Source of the DNA: Phycisphaerales bacterium
Lineage (GTDB): Bacteria; Planctomycetota; Phycisphaerae; Phycisphaerales; UBA1924
Reading direction: 5' to 3'
Length of the DNA stretch: 39,660 nt
NCBI GenBank assembly: GCA_020853975.1
Contig: JADYXW010000013.1
Location: forward strand, 1 to 39,660
In this document: one piece after another, positions 1-7,080 of the stretch
How positions within the stretch are numbered: position 1 is the first letter of the stretch
Layout: every line of letters begins with the position of its first letter
Program-made: the position numbers and the translations under genes
Notes under the pieces: generated by a model
What the model saw: the letters and a program-made list of their open reading frames with translations, nothing else
Told to the model about the DNA's origin: nothing
Databases searched by the model: none

Positions 1-411
1 GTTGACGCGGCCGGGCTCGACGGCGAGGACGCGGGCGAGGTTGGCGCGGATGGCGTCCTTGTGGGGCGAGAGTTTCGGGCGTTCGAGGATGACGGTGGCA
101 TCGAGGTTTTCGAGGCGCCAGCCGAGGGAGGCGGCGCGGTCGGCGGCGGCGCGCAGGAAGACCTCGGAGTCCTGGGACTCGTGGCGCGGGTCGGTGTCGG
201 GGAAGAGCTGGCCGATGTCGGGGAGGGAAAGGGCGCCGAGGATGGCGTCGGTGACGGCGTGGTAGAGGGCGTCACCATCGGAGTGGGCGACGGGGCCGGT
301 GTCGTGGGCGAGGGGGACTCCCCCGAGGATGAGCGGGCGGCCCCTGCCGGCGGGCGGGTGGGGCTCGAGGCGGTGGAGGTCGTAGCCGTGGCCGATGCGG
401 AGTTGGCCCAT
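1..411 (-). CDS. ispF: 2-C-methyl-D-erythritol 2,4-cyclodiphosphate synthase, C-terminus cut off by the window edge
   Basis: This is the MEP-pathway enzyme that converts CDP-ME 2-phosphate to the cyclic diphosphate and CMP, with a divalent metal in a cytoplasmic homotrimer. The 137 visible residues read MGQLRIGHGYDLHRL, with the metal ligands Asp and His of GYDLHR, then the GGV-PLAHDTGPVAHSDGD segment, the helix ALYHAVTDAILGAL, and DIGQLFPDTDP. All are family hallmarks. About 20 C-terminal residues lie outside the window (the family is about 158 residues). The start at 411 is preferred to an in-frame ATG at 459: it matches the usual N-terminus, and a -10-like TAAACT lies 7 nt before it with no ribosome site. 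The extra 16 residues from 459 would be a basic, proline-rich extension unlike the family. Confidence 0.95.
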   Translation of the reverse strand, partial: MGQLRIGHGYDLHRLEPHPPAGRGRPLILGGVPLAHDTGPVAHSDGDALYHAVTDAILGALSLPDIGQLFPDTDPRHESQDSEVFLRAAADRAASLGWRLENLDATVILERPKLSPHKDAIRANLARVLAVEPGRVN

Positions 412-418
412 CGGTGCG

Positions 419-424
419 AGTTTA
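419..424 (-). promoter_or_regulatory. -10 hexamer TAAACT, leaderless ispF transcript
   Basis: TAAACT on the minus strand is followed by 7 nt and then the ATG of ispF. A transcript starting 6-7 nt after the -10 would begin at or beside the A of the start codon. No Shine-Dalgarno sequence is present. A clear -35 was not seen. Confidence 0.45.
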
Positions 425-542
425 CGCGGGTGGTGTGGGGCGGTTTTCGGGCGTTGCATTGAGCAGGCCGGCCCCGGCGGGTCGATACAGTCTCGGGCGT
501 CCCCGGGAGGTCGCCTGTTCTCGGACCTGAGTGGAGCGATTC

Positions 543-1055
543 ATGAACGCACGCTGCGCATCCGTTGCCGTTGTCTTTGCCGCCGCCCTGGGCCTTGGGG
601 GTTGCCACGCGAACGAGCACCATCACTTCCGGAGCACCGTGACGGTGCCGCAGTCGGTGACGCTGATCGACGTGGGGACGGGCGAGCAGATCTGGTCGTC
701 GGAGGTGCCGGTGGGGAAGCAGCTCAACATGCTGTTCATGCGTTCGCCCCGGTCGGCGGAGCGAGACGGGTGGGACGAGCTGCGGTGGTCTATCGCGGCG
801 ATCGGGGATGACAACGGGGGCCGGATGAGCGTGGTGAGGGTGCCCCCCCCTTCGCAGAGGCGGATCGAGACCGAAGTGCGGAAGGGCCCGGAGTTGCGCG
901 ACGCATCGGCGATCGCGCCGGGCGGCCCGGCGCTGGCGGCGCCCGCTCCGAGGGCGGAGCCAAAGGCGGCGGAGGCCCCAAAGGCCGAGCCCAAGCCGCG
1001 GAAGGCGCCCGAGGGCATCGCGCTGCCGGACCCGAAGCAGGCGGCGCCGAAGTAG
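543..1055 (+). CDS. putative secreted lipoprotein, function unknown
   Basis: This is a 170-residue protein with a short basic N-terminus, a hydrophobic stretch and a lipobox-like LGGC around residues 18-21, so it is predicted to be exported and lipid-anchored. The His-rich segment after the cysteine (HANEHHH) may bind metal. The middle holds a short conserved-looking region on how a value compares with a standard (TLIDVGTGEQIWSSEVPVG), followed by DELRWSI. The last 50 residues are Ala/Pro/Lys/Glu-rich and probably disordered. The ATG at 543 is chosen because GGAG lies about 7 nt upstream and the signal peptide begins cleanly there; a GTG at 531 is the alternative. A TACAGT hexamer at 486-491 could be its -10. 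I do not recognise the family. Confidence 0.75.
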   Translation: MNARCASVAVVFAAALGLGGCHANEHHHFRSTVTVPQSVTLIDVGTGEQIWSSEVPVGKQLNMLFMRSPRSAERDGWDELRWSIAAIGDDNGGRMSVVRVPPPSQRRIETEVRKGPELRDASAIAPGGPALAAPAPRAEPKAAEAPKAEPKPRKAPEGIALPDPKQAAPK

Positions 1056-1070
1056 GGCGCACGGGCGGGT

Positions 1071-1358
1071 TCACTCGGTGGCGCGCTTCACGACGCCCTC
1101 GTCGCGCTCGTGGGTCTTGTGGTAGACCAGGCGCGTGCGGGCGTATTCCTCGGGGCTGACGTGCAGGTCGGGCTCGTGGCCCTGCTGGTGCATCTTGTGG
1201 AGATGTTTCAGGAACGGCACGCACCACATGCAGCCGGTGCCGGCGGAGAGACACTCGCTGATGAGGGAGGCGACCGGGGGGTTTTCGCGGGCGAGGAAGG
1301 TGCGGATCTTCCGGAGCGAGACGTGAAAGCACAGGCAGACTTCGTCGTCCGGGTCCAC
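1071..1358 (-). CDS. BFD-like [2Fe-2S]-binding protein
   Basis: This small cytoplasmic protein of 95 residues resembles the bacterioferritin-associated-ferredoxin (BFD)-like [2Fe-2S] domain. The four likely cluster ligands are C8 and C10 (CLC) and C43 and C46 (GTGCMWC), in the usual CxC...CxxC arrangement with the helix-rich spacer ESLISECLSAG-like between them. C-terminal residues 60-95 are charged and not part of the domain. The role is probably electron transfer or iron handling; the partner is not evident. It starts with GTG and is divergent from the ABC permease gene with only 26 nt between start codons, so the two promoters must overlap. The family assignment is good; the physiological role is inferred only. 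Confidence 0.82.
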   Translation of the reverse strand: MDPDDEVCLCFHVSLRKIRTFLARENPPVASLISECLSAGTGCMWCVPFLKHLHKMHQQGHEPDLHVSPEEYARTRLVYHKTHERDEGVVKRATE

Positions 1359-1366
1359 GCGGGAAC

Positions 1367-1372
1367 CATATA
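1367..1372 (-). promoter_or_regulatory. candidate -10 (TATATG) for the BFD-like gene
   Basis: TATATG on the minus strand lies 8 nt before the GTG start and overlaps the forward -10 of the permease gene. The final base deviates from TAnnnT, so this is a weaker candidate than the others in the window. Confidence 0.3.
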
Positions 1373-1376
1373 CACT
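1371..1376 (+). promoter_or_regulatory. -10 hexamer TACACT, probably leaderless ABC permease transcript
   Basis: TACACT is followed by 8 nt and then ATG at 1385. There is no Shine-Dalgarno sequence. The predicted transcript starts within about 2 nt of the start codon. Confidence 0.42.
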
Positions 1377-1384
1377 CCCCGCTC

Positions 1385-3127
1385 ATGGGCACCCCCCGGA
1401 CCTCCCGCCGCATCACTTCCCGGCTGACTCAGCACGTGCTGCTGGGCGGCAGCCTGCTGGTGCTTGGGGTGTTCCTGGTCTATCCGATCTTGCTCACGGT
1501 GCGGGGCGGGTTCTACGAGGACCCGTCGGCGCGGACGGGGTTCACGCTCGAGCACCTGGCGATGGTGGTGACGGACCCGAGGCTGCTGGGGGCGCTGGGC
1601 AACTCGGTGAAGCTGGCGTCGGGGACGACGCTGCTGGCGATGCTGATCGCGCTGCCGCTGGCGGTGCTGTCGGCGGGGTACCGGTTTCCGGGGAAGACGT
1701 TCTTCAACGCGGCGGTGCTGGTGCCGCTGATCCTCCCGCCGTTCGTGGGGGCGATCGGGATGCGTGCGATCCTTGGGCGTGAGGGGGCGTTGAACGCGGC
1801 GCTGGGGCTGGACCTTGACATCCTGGGGAGCGCGAAGGTCCTTGGGGTGATGTGCATGCAGGCGCTGGGGCTGTACCCGATCATCTATCTGAACGCGAGC
1901 GCGGCGCTGGCGAACCTGGACCCGGCGCTGGACGAATCGGCGCGGAACCTGGGGGCGGGGTTCTGGACGCGGTTTTTGAGGGTGACGCTGCCCCTGGTGA
2001 GGCCGGGCCTGTTCGCGGGCGCGACGATCGTGTTCATCTGGTCGTTCACGGAGCTGGGCACGCCCCTGATGTTCGACTACTACGCGGTGGCGCCGGTGCA
2101 GATCTTCAACGGGCTGAAGGAGGTCGAGGGCTCGGCGCGGCCCTATGCGCTGACGCTGGTGATGCTCACGATGGCGGTGGGCATGTACCTGCTGGGCAAG
2201 TTCGTGTTCGGGAAGCGCGGCTACTCGATGAACCTGCGGGCGGCGCGGGCGGGGGACGTGACACCACTGACGGGCCTCGCGGGCTGGGCGGCGGCGGGGC
2301 TGTTCGGGCTCGTGAGCCTGGCGGCGATCTCTCCCCACATCGGCGTGGTGCTCACGAGCTTTTCGGCGCCCGGGCAGTGGTACCAGTCCGCGCTGCCGAG
2401 CGTCTTTACGACCTCGCACTACTACCAGGCGCTGACGGCGGCGGACTCGTTCGGGGCGATCCAGAACTCGCTGAAGCTCGCGGCGGTGGCGATGGTGGTG
2501 GACATCGGCTTCGGTCTGCTGGTGGGGTATCTCATCGTCCGGACGCGGCTCCGCCTGCGCTGGCTGCTGGACGCGCTCTGCATGCTGCCCCTGGCTGTGC
2601 CGGGGCTGGTGCTGGCGTTCGGGTACGTGGCGATGAGCCTGAGGTGGCCCTTCGGGAAGGATGGGCCGTTGTCCGCGTTCGCGTCCATTCTGTCGGCGGA
2701 CCCCAACCCGGTGCCGTTCCTGATCGTCGCGTACTCCATTCGGCGGTTGCCCTACATCGTGAGGTCAACGGTGGCGGGGCTGGAGCAGACCAGCGGCGAA
2801 CTCGAGGAGGCGGCGCTGAACCTTGGCGCGTCGAAGCTGACGGCGATCCGCCGGGTGGTCGTGCCGCTGATCGCGGCGAACCTGATCGCGGGGGGGCTGC
2901 TGGTGTTCAGCTTTTCGATGCTGGAGGTGAGCGACTCGCTGATCCTGGCGCAGCAGAGCGGGGATTACCCGATCACGAAGGCGATCCTGGCGTTCATGGA
3001 CAGGCTGGGGGACGGGCCCTACATCGCGAGCGCGCTGGGGGTGTGGGGCATGGCGCTGCTGACGTGCACGATCTTCGCGGCGAGCAGCCTGCTGGGCAAG
3101 AAGCTCGGGGCCGTGTTCAGGGTGTAG
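1385..3127 (+). CDS. ABC transporter permease with two fused permease domains (Fe3+/polyamine/thiamine type)
   Basis: This integral inner-membrane permease of 580 residues has about 12 predicted helices in two homologous halves. Each half carries the cytoplasmic EAA loop that docks on the ATPase: around residues 182-208 (ESARNLGAGFWTRFLRVTLP) and around 473-496 (EEAALNLGASKLTAIRRVVV). The fused two-domain layout is that of the FbpB/ThiP/iron(III) permeases of the binding-protein-dependent class. Neither the ATPase nor the periplasmic binding protein is in the window, so the substrate cannot be assigned and the partners must be encoded elsewhere. It is followed after 3 nt by dtd, so the two are probably co-transcribed. 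The ATG at 1385 follows a TACACT -10 directly. Confidence 0.88.
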   Translation: MGTPRTSRRITSRLTQHVLLGGSLLVLGVFLVYPILLTVRGGFYEDPSARTGFTLEHLAMVVTDPRLLGALGNSVKLASGTTLLAMLIALPLAVLSAGYRFPGKTFFNAAVLVPLILPPFVGAIGMRAILGREGALNAALGLDLDILGSAKVLGVMCMQALGLYPIIYLNASAALANLDPALDESARNLGAGFWTRFLRVTLPLVRPGLFAGATIVFIWSFTELGTPLMFDYYAVAPVQIFNGLKEVEGSARPYALTLVMLTMAVGMYLLGKFVFGKRGYSMNLRAARAGDVTPLTGLAGWAAAGLFGLVSLAAISPHIGVVLTSFSAPGQWYQSALPSVFTTSHYYQALTAADSFGAIQNSLKLAAVAMVVDIGFGLLVGYLIVRTRLRLRWLLDALCMLPLAVPGLVLAFGYVAMSLRWPFGKDGPLSAFASILSADPNPVPFLIVAYSIRRLPYIVRSTVAGLEQTSGELEEAALNLGASKLTAIRRVVVPLIAANLIAGGLLVFSFSMLEVSDSLILAQQSGDYPITKAILAFMDRLGDGPYIASALGVWGMALLTCTIFAASSLLGKKLGAVFRV

Positions 3128-3130
3128 ACG

Positions 3131-3589
3131 ATGCGGACCGTGGTGCAGAGAGTCCGGTGCGCGAGCGTCGCCGTGGGCGGCGAGGTGGTGTCGTCGATCG
3201 GCGTGGGGCTGCTGGCGCTGGTGGGGATCGAGGTGGACGACGGGCGCTCGGACGCGGAGTGGACGGCGGAGAAGCTGGCGCACCTGCGGGTCTTCGAGGA
3301 CGGGGCGGGGAAGATGAACCTGTCTGTGCTCGACGTGCGCGGTTCGCTGCTGCTGGTGCCGAACTTCACCCTCGCGGGCGATGCGACCAAGGGCCGCAGG
3401 CCCGGGTTTGATCGCGCGATGAAGCCGGAGCAGGCCGGGCCGTTGTTCGAGGTGCTGTCCGGGCTGGCGGCGGGACATGGGGCGCCGGTGGGGCGGGGCG
3501 TGTTCCGGGCGGAGATGGCGGTGTCGCTGGTCAACGACGGGCCGGTGACGCTGGTGCTGCAGTCACCCCGGACGCGGGAGGGAAGCTGA
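3131..3589 (+). CDS. dtd: D-aminoacyl-tRNA deacylase, with an altered SQxTL motif
   Basis: This 152-residue enzyme hydrolyses D-aminoacyl-tRNA (and Gly-tRNA-Ala) in the cytoplasm as a homodimer. It matches DTD over its full length: MRTVVQRVRCASVAV start, LRVFEDGAGKMNLS, the TKGRRPGF segment, and the C-terminal SLVNDGPVT with the cross-subunit Gly-Pro pair at G137-P138. The second signature, SQxTL at residues 77-81 in the E. coli protein, reads PNFTL here. F79, T80 and L81 are kept, but S77 and Q78 are replaced by Pro and Asn. The start is 3 nt after the permease stop codon, so translation is probably coupled. The gene is convincing; whether the substitutions affect chirality proofreading cannot be told from sequence. 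Confidence 0.93.
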   Translation: MRTVVQRVRCASVAVGGEVVSSIGVGLLALVGIEVDDGRSDAEWTAEKLAHLRVFEDGAGKMNLSVLDVRGSLLLVPNFTLAGDATKGRRPGFDRAMKPEQAGPLFEVLSGLAAGHGAPVGRGVFRAEMAVSLVNDGPVTLVLQSPRTREGS

Positions 3590-3624
3590 GCACGCTGGAA
3601 ACTGCGCAGGACCATCGCGGGGTC

Positions 3625-5109
3625 GTGAAGGTGGTGTGCATGCTGCTGGGCGTGGCGGCGGCGCTGGGCGCCTACGCGCTGCTGCCGGGCCCGGGCTCGG
3701 GGCTGTCGCCCGAGGGGCGCATTGTCGCGAGCGTCGGTGTGCTGATGGCGACGTGGTGGATGACGGAGGCGATCCCGCTGGAGATCACGGGGCTGGTGCC
3801 GCTGGCAGCGCTGCCCCTGCTGGGCGTGGCGTCGCTGAAGGACGTGGCGGGCGCGTACGCGGACGACATCATCTACCTGTTCCTGGGCGGGATGATGCTG
3901 GGTGCCGCGATGGAGCGCTGGGGCGTGCACCGGAGGCTGGCGCTGGCGATGCTGACGCTGATCGGCACGAGCCCGTCGCGGCTGGTCGCGGGCTTCCTGG
4001 TGACGAGCGCGTTCCTGAGCATGTGGGTCTCGAACACCGCGGCGACGGTCATGATGCTGCCCATCGGCGCCAGCGTGGCGGCGATGGTGGCGGCGGGGCT
4101 GGAGCGGGCGGCGGGGGTTGACGCGAGGCGCGTGGCGAACTTCGGGCCGTGCCTGGTGCTGGCGATCGCGTTTGGGGCGACGATCGGGGGCGTGGGGACG
4201 GTGATCGGGACGCCCCCGATCGCGCAGTACGCGGCGCACATGCACCGGGTGTATGGCCATGAAGTGACGTTCCTGTCGTGGCTGGGGATCGGGCTGCCCG
4301 TGCTGCTGCTGGTGGTGCCCGCGACGTGGCTGGTGCTGGCGCGGGTGGCGCTGCCCGTGCCCCGGGGAGAGGTGCCGGGGGTGGCGGAGGCGATCCGCGA
4401 GCAGCGGGCGGGCATGGGGAAGTGGTCGCGGGGGGAGGCGCTGACGGTGGCGGTGTTCGGGACGGCGGCGCTCGCGTGGATCGCGGTCCCGCTGCTGCGG
4501 GGCCTGCGGGGCGAGGACGGGGAGCGCCTGCTGCCCTTCCTGGAGAAGGCGAGCGACGGCGTGATCGCGATCGGCGCGACGCTGGCCCTGTTCGTGATCC
4601 CCGTGAAGGCGGGAGAGGGGCGGTGCATCCTCACGTGGCGCGAGGCGCACCAGATTCCGTGGGGCATCCTGCTGCTGTTCGGCGGGGGGCTGAGCCTTGC
4701 GGCGATGCTCTCCGCGACGGGCGTGGACAGGTTCATCGCGGCGCAGGCGGGGCCGCTGTCGTCCTGGCCCACGCTCGCGGTGCTGCTGGCATTCTCGCTG
4801 GCGGCGATCATCCTGACGGAGTTCACGAGCAACACGGCGCTGGTGGCGGCGGCGCTGCCGGTCGCGGGCGCGGTGTCGGAGAAGTTCGGCCTGCCCCCGG
4901 CGGTGCTGCTCACGACGGTGACGCTCTCGGCGAGTCTGGGCTTCATGCTGCCCGGGGGCACGGCGCCCAACGCGCTGGCCTTTGCGAGCGGAAGGGTCTC
5001 GATGCGCCGGATGATGCGGGCCGGGCTGCTGCTGGACGTGATGTGCGCCGTGGGCTCGCCCCTGATGGTGTATGGGGCGTGGAAGCTGGGCGTGCTGCCC
5101 GGGGCCTAG
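3625..5109 (+). CDS. DASS/SLC13 family anion:sodium symporter
   Basis: This 494-residue integral membrane transporter is of the divalent anion:Na+ symporter family, whose members move dicarboxylates, citrate, sulfate or phosphate. It has the two family SNT motifs that line the substrate and sodium sites: S136-N137-T138 in WVSNTAATVMMLP and S402-N403-T404 in TEFTSNTALVAAALP. WWMTEAIPLEITGLVP near residue 50 and the glycine-rich hairpin regions (GATIGGVGTVIGTPP near 190) are also typical. The GTG at 3625 is used; an in-frame CTG at 3595 would add ten residues. It follows dtd after 35 nt on the same strand. Its stop codon overlaps that of rpiB on the other strand. The exact substrate is unknown. 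Confidence 0.9.
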   Translation: MKVVCMLLGVAAALGAYALLPGPGSGLSPEGRIVASVGVLMATWWMTEAIPLEITGLVPLAALPLLGVASLKDVAGAYADDIIYLFLGGMMLGAAMERWGVHRRLALAMLTLIGTSPSRLVAGFLVTSAFLSMWVSNTAATVMMLPIGASVAAMVAAGLERAAGVDARRVANFGPCLVLAIAFGATIGGVGTVIGTPPIAQYAAHMHRVYGHEVTFLSWLGIGLPVLLLVVPATWLVLARVALPVPRGEVPGVAEAIREQRAGMGKWSRGEALTVAVFGTAALAWIAVPLLRGLRGEDGERLLPFLEKASDGVIAIGATLALFVIPVKAGEGRCILTWREAHQIPWGILLLFGGGLSLAAMLSATGVDRFIAAQAGPLSSWPTLAVLLAFSLAAIILTEFTSNTALVAAALPVAGAVSEKFGLPPAVLLTTVTLSASLGFMLPGGTAPNALAFASGRVSMRRMMRAGLLLDVMCAVGSPLMVYGAWKLGVLPGA

Positions 5110-5570
5110 TCCTTGATCTCGGCGGGGTTCTGGCCGAGTTCCATGGCGCCGATCTTGTGGAGGCGGCGGGTGTGGCGGCCTCCCTCGAAGGGAGTGCCGA
5201 TCCAGACCTCGGCGATCTTCTCGATGAGGCGCTGGCCCAGGAGGTCGGCGGAGAGGCAGAGGACGTTGGCGTTGTTGTGGGAGCGGGAGAGCTGGGCGGT
5301 CATCTCGTCGTGGACGACGGCGGCGCGGACGCCCCGGATCTTGTTGGCGGCGATGGACATGCCGATCCCGGTGCCGCAGACCAGGATTCCGAGGTCCGCC
5401 CTGCCCTCGGAGACGGCCTTGCCGACGTCCCAGGCGCGTTCGGGGTAGTCGCAGGGGGCGCCCTGGCAGTCGCCCAGGATCTGGGCCTGGTGGCCCTCGC
5501 GGTTGAGCTTATCGGCGAGCGCACGGATCGCGGCGTGCCCGCGGTGGTCGGCGCTGAGCGCAATCTTCAT
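5106..5570 (-). CDS. rpiB: ribose-5-phosphate isomerase B
   Basis: This 154-residue RpiB/LacAB-family sugar-phosphate isomerase interconverts ribose 5-phosphate and ribulose 5-phosphate in the pentose phosphate pathway. Family landmarks are the N-terminal ALSADHRG, the catalytic cysteine C65 in VCGTGIGMSIAANK, and SRSHNNANVLCLS. The start codon overlaps the stop of the upstream Sua5-YwlE gene as ATGA, so the genes are translationally coupled. The same neighbours (ywlC, ywlE, ywlF/rpiB) are adjacent in Bacillus subtilis, which supports the assignment. Its stop codon shares bases with that of the convergent transporter gene. Confidence 0.95.
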   Translation of the reverse strand: MKIALSADHRGHAAIRALADKLNREGHQAQILGDCQGAPCDYPERAWDVGKAVSEGRADLGILVCGTGIGMSIAANKIRGVRAAVVHDEMTAQLSRSHNNANVLCLSADLLGQRLIEKIAEVWIGTPFEGGRHTRRLHKIGAMELGQNPAEIKD

Positions 5571-6703
5571 GGCGTGGCTCCCTGATCGTTCTCGAGTTCG
5601 GCGAGGCGGCGTGCGATCAGCTCGCGCAGCCTCCGGGCGGTCGAAAGGTAGACCCCCTGCGCCCCGCCGATGGGGTCGGGGATATCCCTGCCGCCGGGAT
5701 CGAGCAGCTCGACGCGGACGCCGGGTGGAACAAAGGACGCGGCGGCCCGCGCCTGGGAAGCGGTCATGGCCCAGACGCGGTCGGCGTCTTCGACGATGTC
5801 GCGGGTCAGACCTCGCGCACGGTGCTTCCCGGCGTCCACACCCAGCGCGCGGAGCGCCGTTGCGGCTTCGGGGGTCATGGGGTCACCCGTGCCGGCGGCG
5901 ACACCCGCGGAGGCGACGCGGACCGGGACGCGCCGCAGGCCTGGGCCGGGCGACTCTCTCGCAGTGAGGAGGTCCCTGGCGATGGCCTCCGCCATCGGGC
6001 TGCGGCAGGTGTTGCCTGTGCAGACGAAGACGAGGGATCGGTCCACGCGAGCGCGCACCTTGGCGGCGCTCCAGGCACCGTCGCCCTCGATGGTGTAGCC
6101 CCCATCGAGCGTGAGACGCACGGGCGTGGAGGGTTGCCCGTGGCGCGCGGGCCCGTCGTCGACGACGGCCTCGACGCCCATCGCGAGCGCTCGCTGCACA
6201 ACCTGCGGGGAGAGCGCCCCCGCTGCTTCGAGGTCGACATCCGCGAGTCGCTGCATGACAACCGGGCCGGGGACCTGGGAGAGCACGGCGCGGCAGAGCT
6301 CGTTGTCCGGCACGCGGACGAAGATGCACATGCCATCGTCGACGATGCCCGCGGGGAGATCGAGCCGGCGGAGCGCCGAGGGGAGGTCCGCGCCGAGTTC
6401 GACGGCGAGGCGGACCGCGCCGGGGGCGAGGCGCCGGATCGCACGAAGATGGAGCGGGCTCTGGCGGGAGAGGACGCGGAGGGCGTCTTCGACGGAGGGG
6501 GCGTGCCAGGTCTTGGGGAACGTGGTCCCGGGCTTCTGGATGGCGCGCATGCGCTGGGCCGCGGCGGGTGAGCGAGCGCCGAAGGCGATGCCGTAGACCG
6601 TTTCCGTCGGGAGGATGGCCAGCCCGTCGCCCGAGAGCGCCGAGACAGCGGCGACCACGCTCTCGCGGAGACCGGCGGCGGGCTTTGTGGTATTCTCGGC
6701 CAT
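5567..6703 (-). CDS. Sua5/YrdC-like domain fused to a low-molecular-weight phosphatase of arginine-phosphatase (YwlE) type
   Basis: This 378-residue fusion has an N-terminal part (about 10-215) that is Sua5/YrdC-like: PTETVYGIA at 32-40, a VRVPDNE strand near 130, and the terminal DDGPARHGQPSTPVRL segment. The conserved catalytic pieces are eroded: the KxR motif is KPG near 57-59, and the Ser-x-Asn motif is replaced by VVMQRLAD near 148-155. So TsaC/Sua5 activity (threonylcarbamoyl-AMP synthesis for tRNA t6A) is doubtful. The C-terminal part (about 223-370) is a complete phosphatase with nucleophile C228 and R234 in CTGNTCRSP and general acid D343 in DPIGG. T232 corresponds to Thr11 of B. subtilis YwlE, which is known to select phosphoarginine. 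The start at 6703 is chosen because a TACGAT -10 lies 6 nt upstream and a start further upstream would run into the DCC gene. Confidence 0.88.
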   Translation of the reverse strand: MAENTTKPAAGLRESVVAAVSALSGDGLAILPTETVYGIAFGARSPAAAQRMRAIQKPGTTFPKTWHAPSVEDALRVLSRQSPLHLRAIRRLAPGAVRLAVELGADLPSALRRLDLPAGIVDDGMCIFVRVPDNELCRAVLSQVPGPVVMQRLADVDLEAAGALSPQVVQRALAMGVEAVVDDGPARHGQPSTPVRLTLDGGYTIEGDGAWSAAKVRARVDRSLVFVCTGNTCRSPMAEAIARDLLTARESPGPGLRRVPVRVASAGVAAGTGDPMTPEAATALRALGVDAGKHRARGLTRDIVEDADRVWAMTASQARAAASFVPPGVRVELLDPGGRDIPDPIGGAQGVYLSTARRLRELIARRLAELENDQGATP

Positions 6704-6709
6704 TGCGAG

Positions 6710-6715
6710 ATCGTA
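6710..6715 (-). promoter_or_regulatory. -10 hexamer TACGAT, internal leaderless promoter for the Sua5-YwlE and rpiB genes
   Basis: TACGAT on the minus strand is followed by 6 nt and the ATG at 6703. There is no Shine-Dalgarno sequence. It sits in the 20-nt gap after the DCC gene, so any -35 would lie inside that gene. Confidence 0.42.
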
Positions 6716-6723
6716 GCGTGCGG

Positions 6724-7080
6724 CTAGGTCCGTGCCCCGGGGAGGTTGCACTGGTTCCTTGGCCGGTGCTTCGCGACCCACTCATAGCCGAGCCCGGCGA
6801 GGTGGCTGATGCCGGGGACATAGAGGACCAGCGCGGGCAGACACCCGAGCGGGGTCTGAAGGACCGCGCGGCGGACCGCTGGGAATCCGAGCAGCACGCG
6901 GCCAGAGCCGGTCCGCATGGGCATGCCGGTGTCGGCGAGGTCCAGCGAGACGGGGAGATCGGCCCCGGCCTGGTGCAGGTCGCAAAGCTCCAGCCTGCGG
7001 AGCCAGTCGAGCCTTCGCAGCCAGGTCACCGATCGGCGGCAGAATCCGCAGCGCCCGTCGAAGTAGCAACGGTCCCGCAT
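6724..7080 (-). CDS. DCC-family (DUF393) thiol-disulfide oxidoreductase-like protein
   Basis: This 118-residue protein has the defining YFDGRCGFCRRS N-terminal motif: D8 followed by a CxxC pair at C11 and C14, as in the DCC/DUF393 family. C5 and C110 are additional cysteines. The family has a thioredoxin-like fold and is taken to catalyse thiol-disulfide exchange, but specific substrates are not established. The gene overlaps the 3' end of the LuxR-type gene upstream by 55 nt and is probably in one transcript with it. No signal peptide is seen, so it is likely cytoplasmic. Confidence 0.85.
   Translation of the reverse strand: MRDRCYFDGRCGFCRRSVTWLRRLDWLRRLELCDLHQAGADLPVSLDLADTGMPMRTGSGRVLLGFPAVRRAVLQTPLGCLPALVLYVPGISHLAGLGYEWVAKHRPRNQCNLPGART

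Noticed and set aside
3019..4650. 543-codon reverse open frame opposite dtd and the transporter
   Set aside because: Same composition artefact; both forward genes match families over their full length.
1385..5109. Complete metal or polyamine uptake operon
   Set aside because: Only the permease is present; no ATPase or binding protein is nearby, so no substrate or system is claimed.
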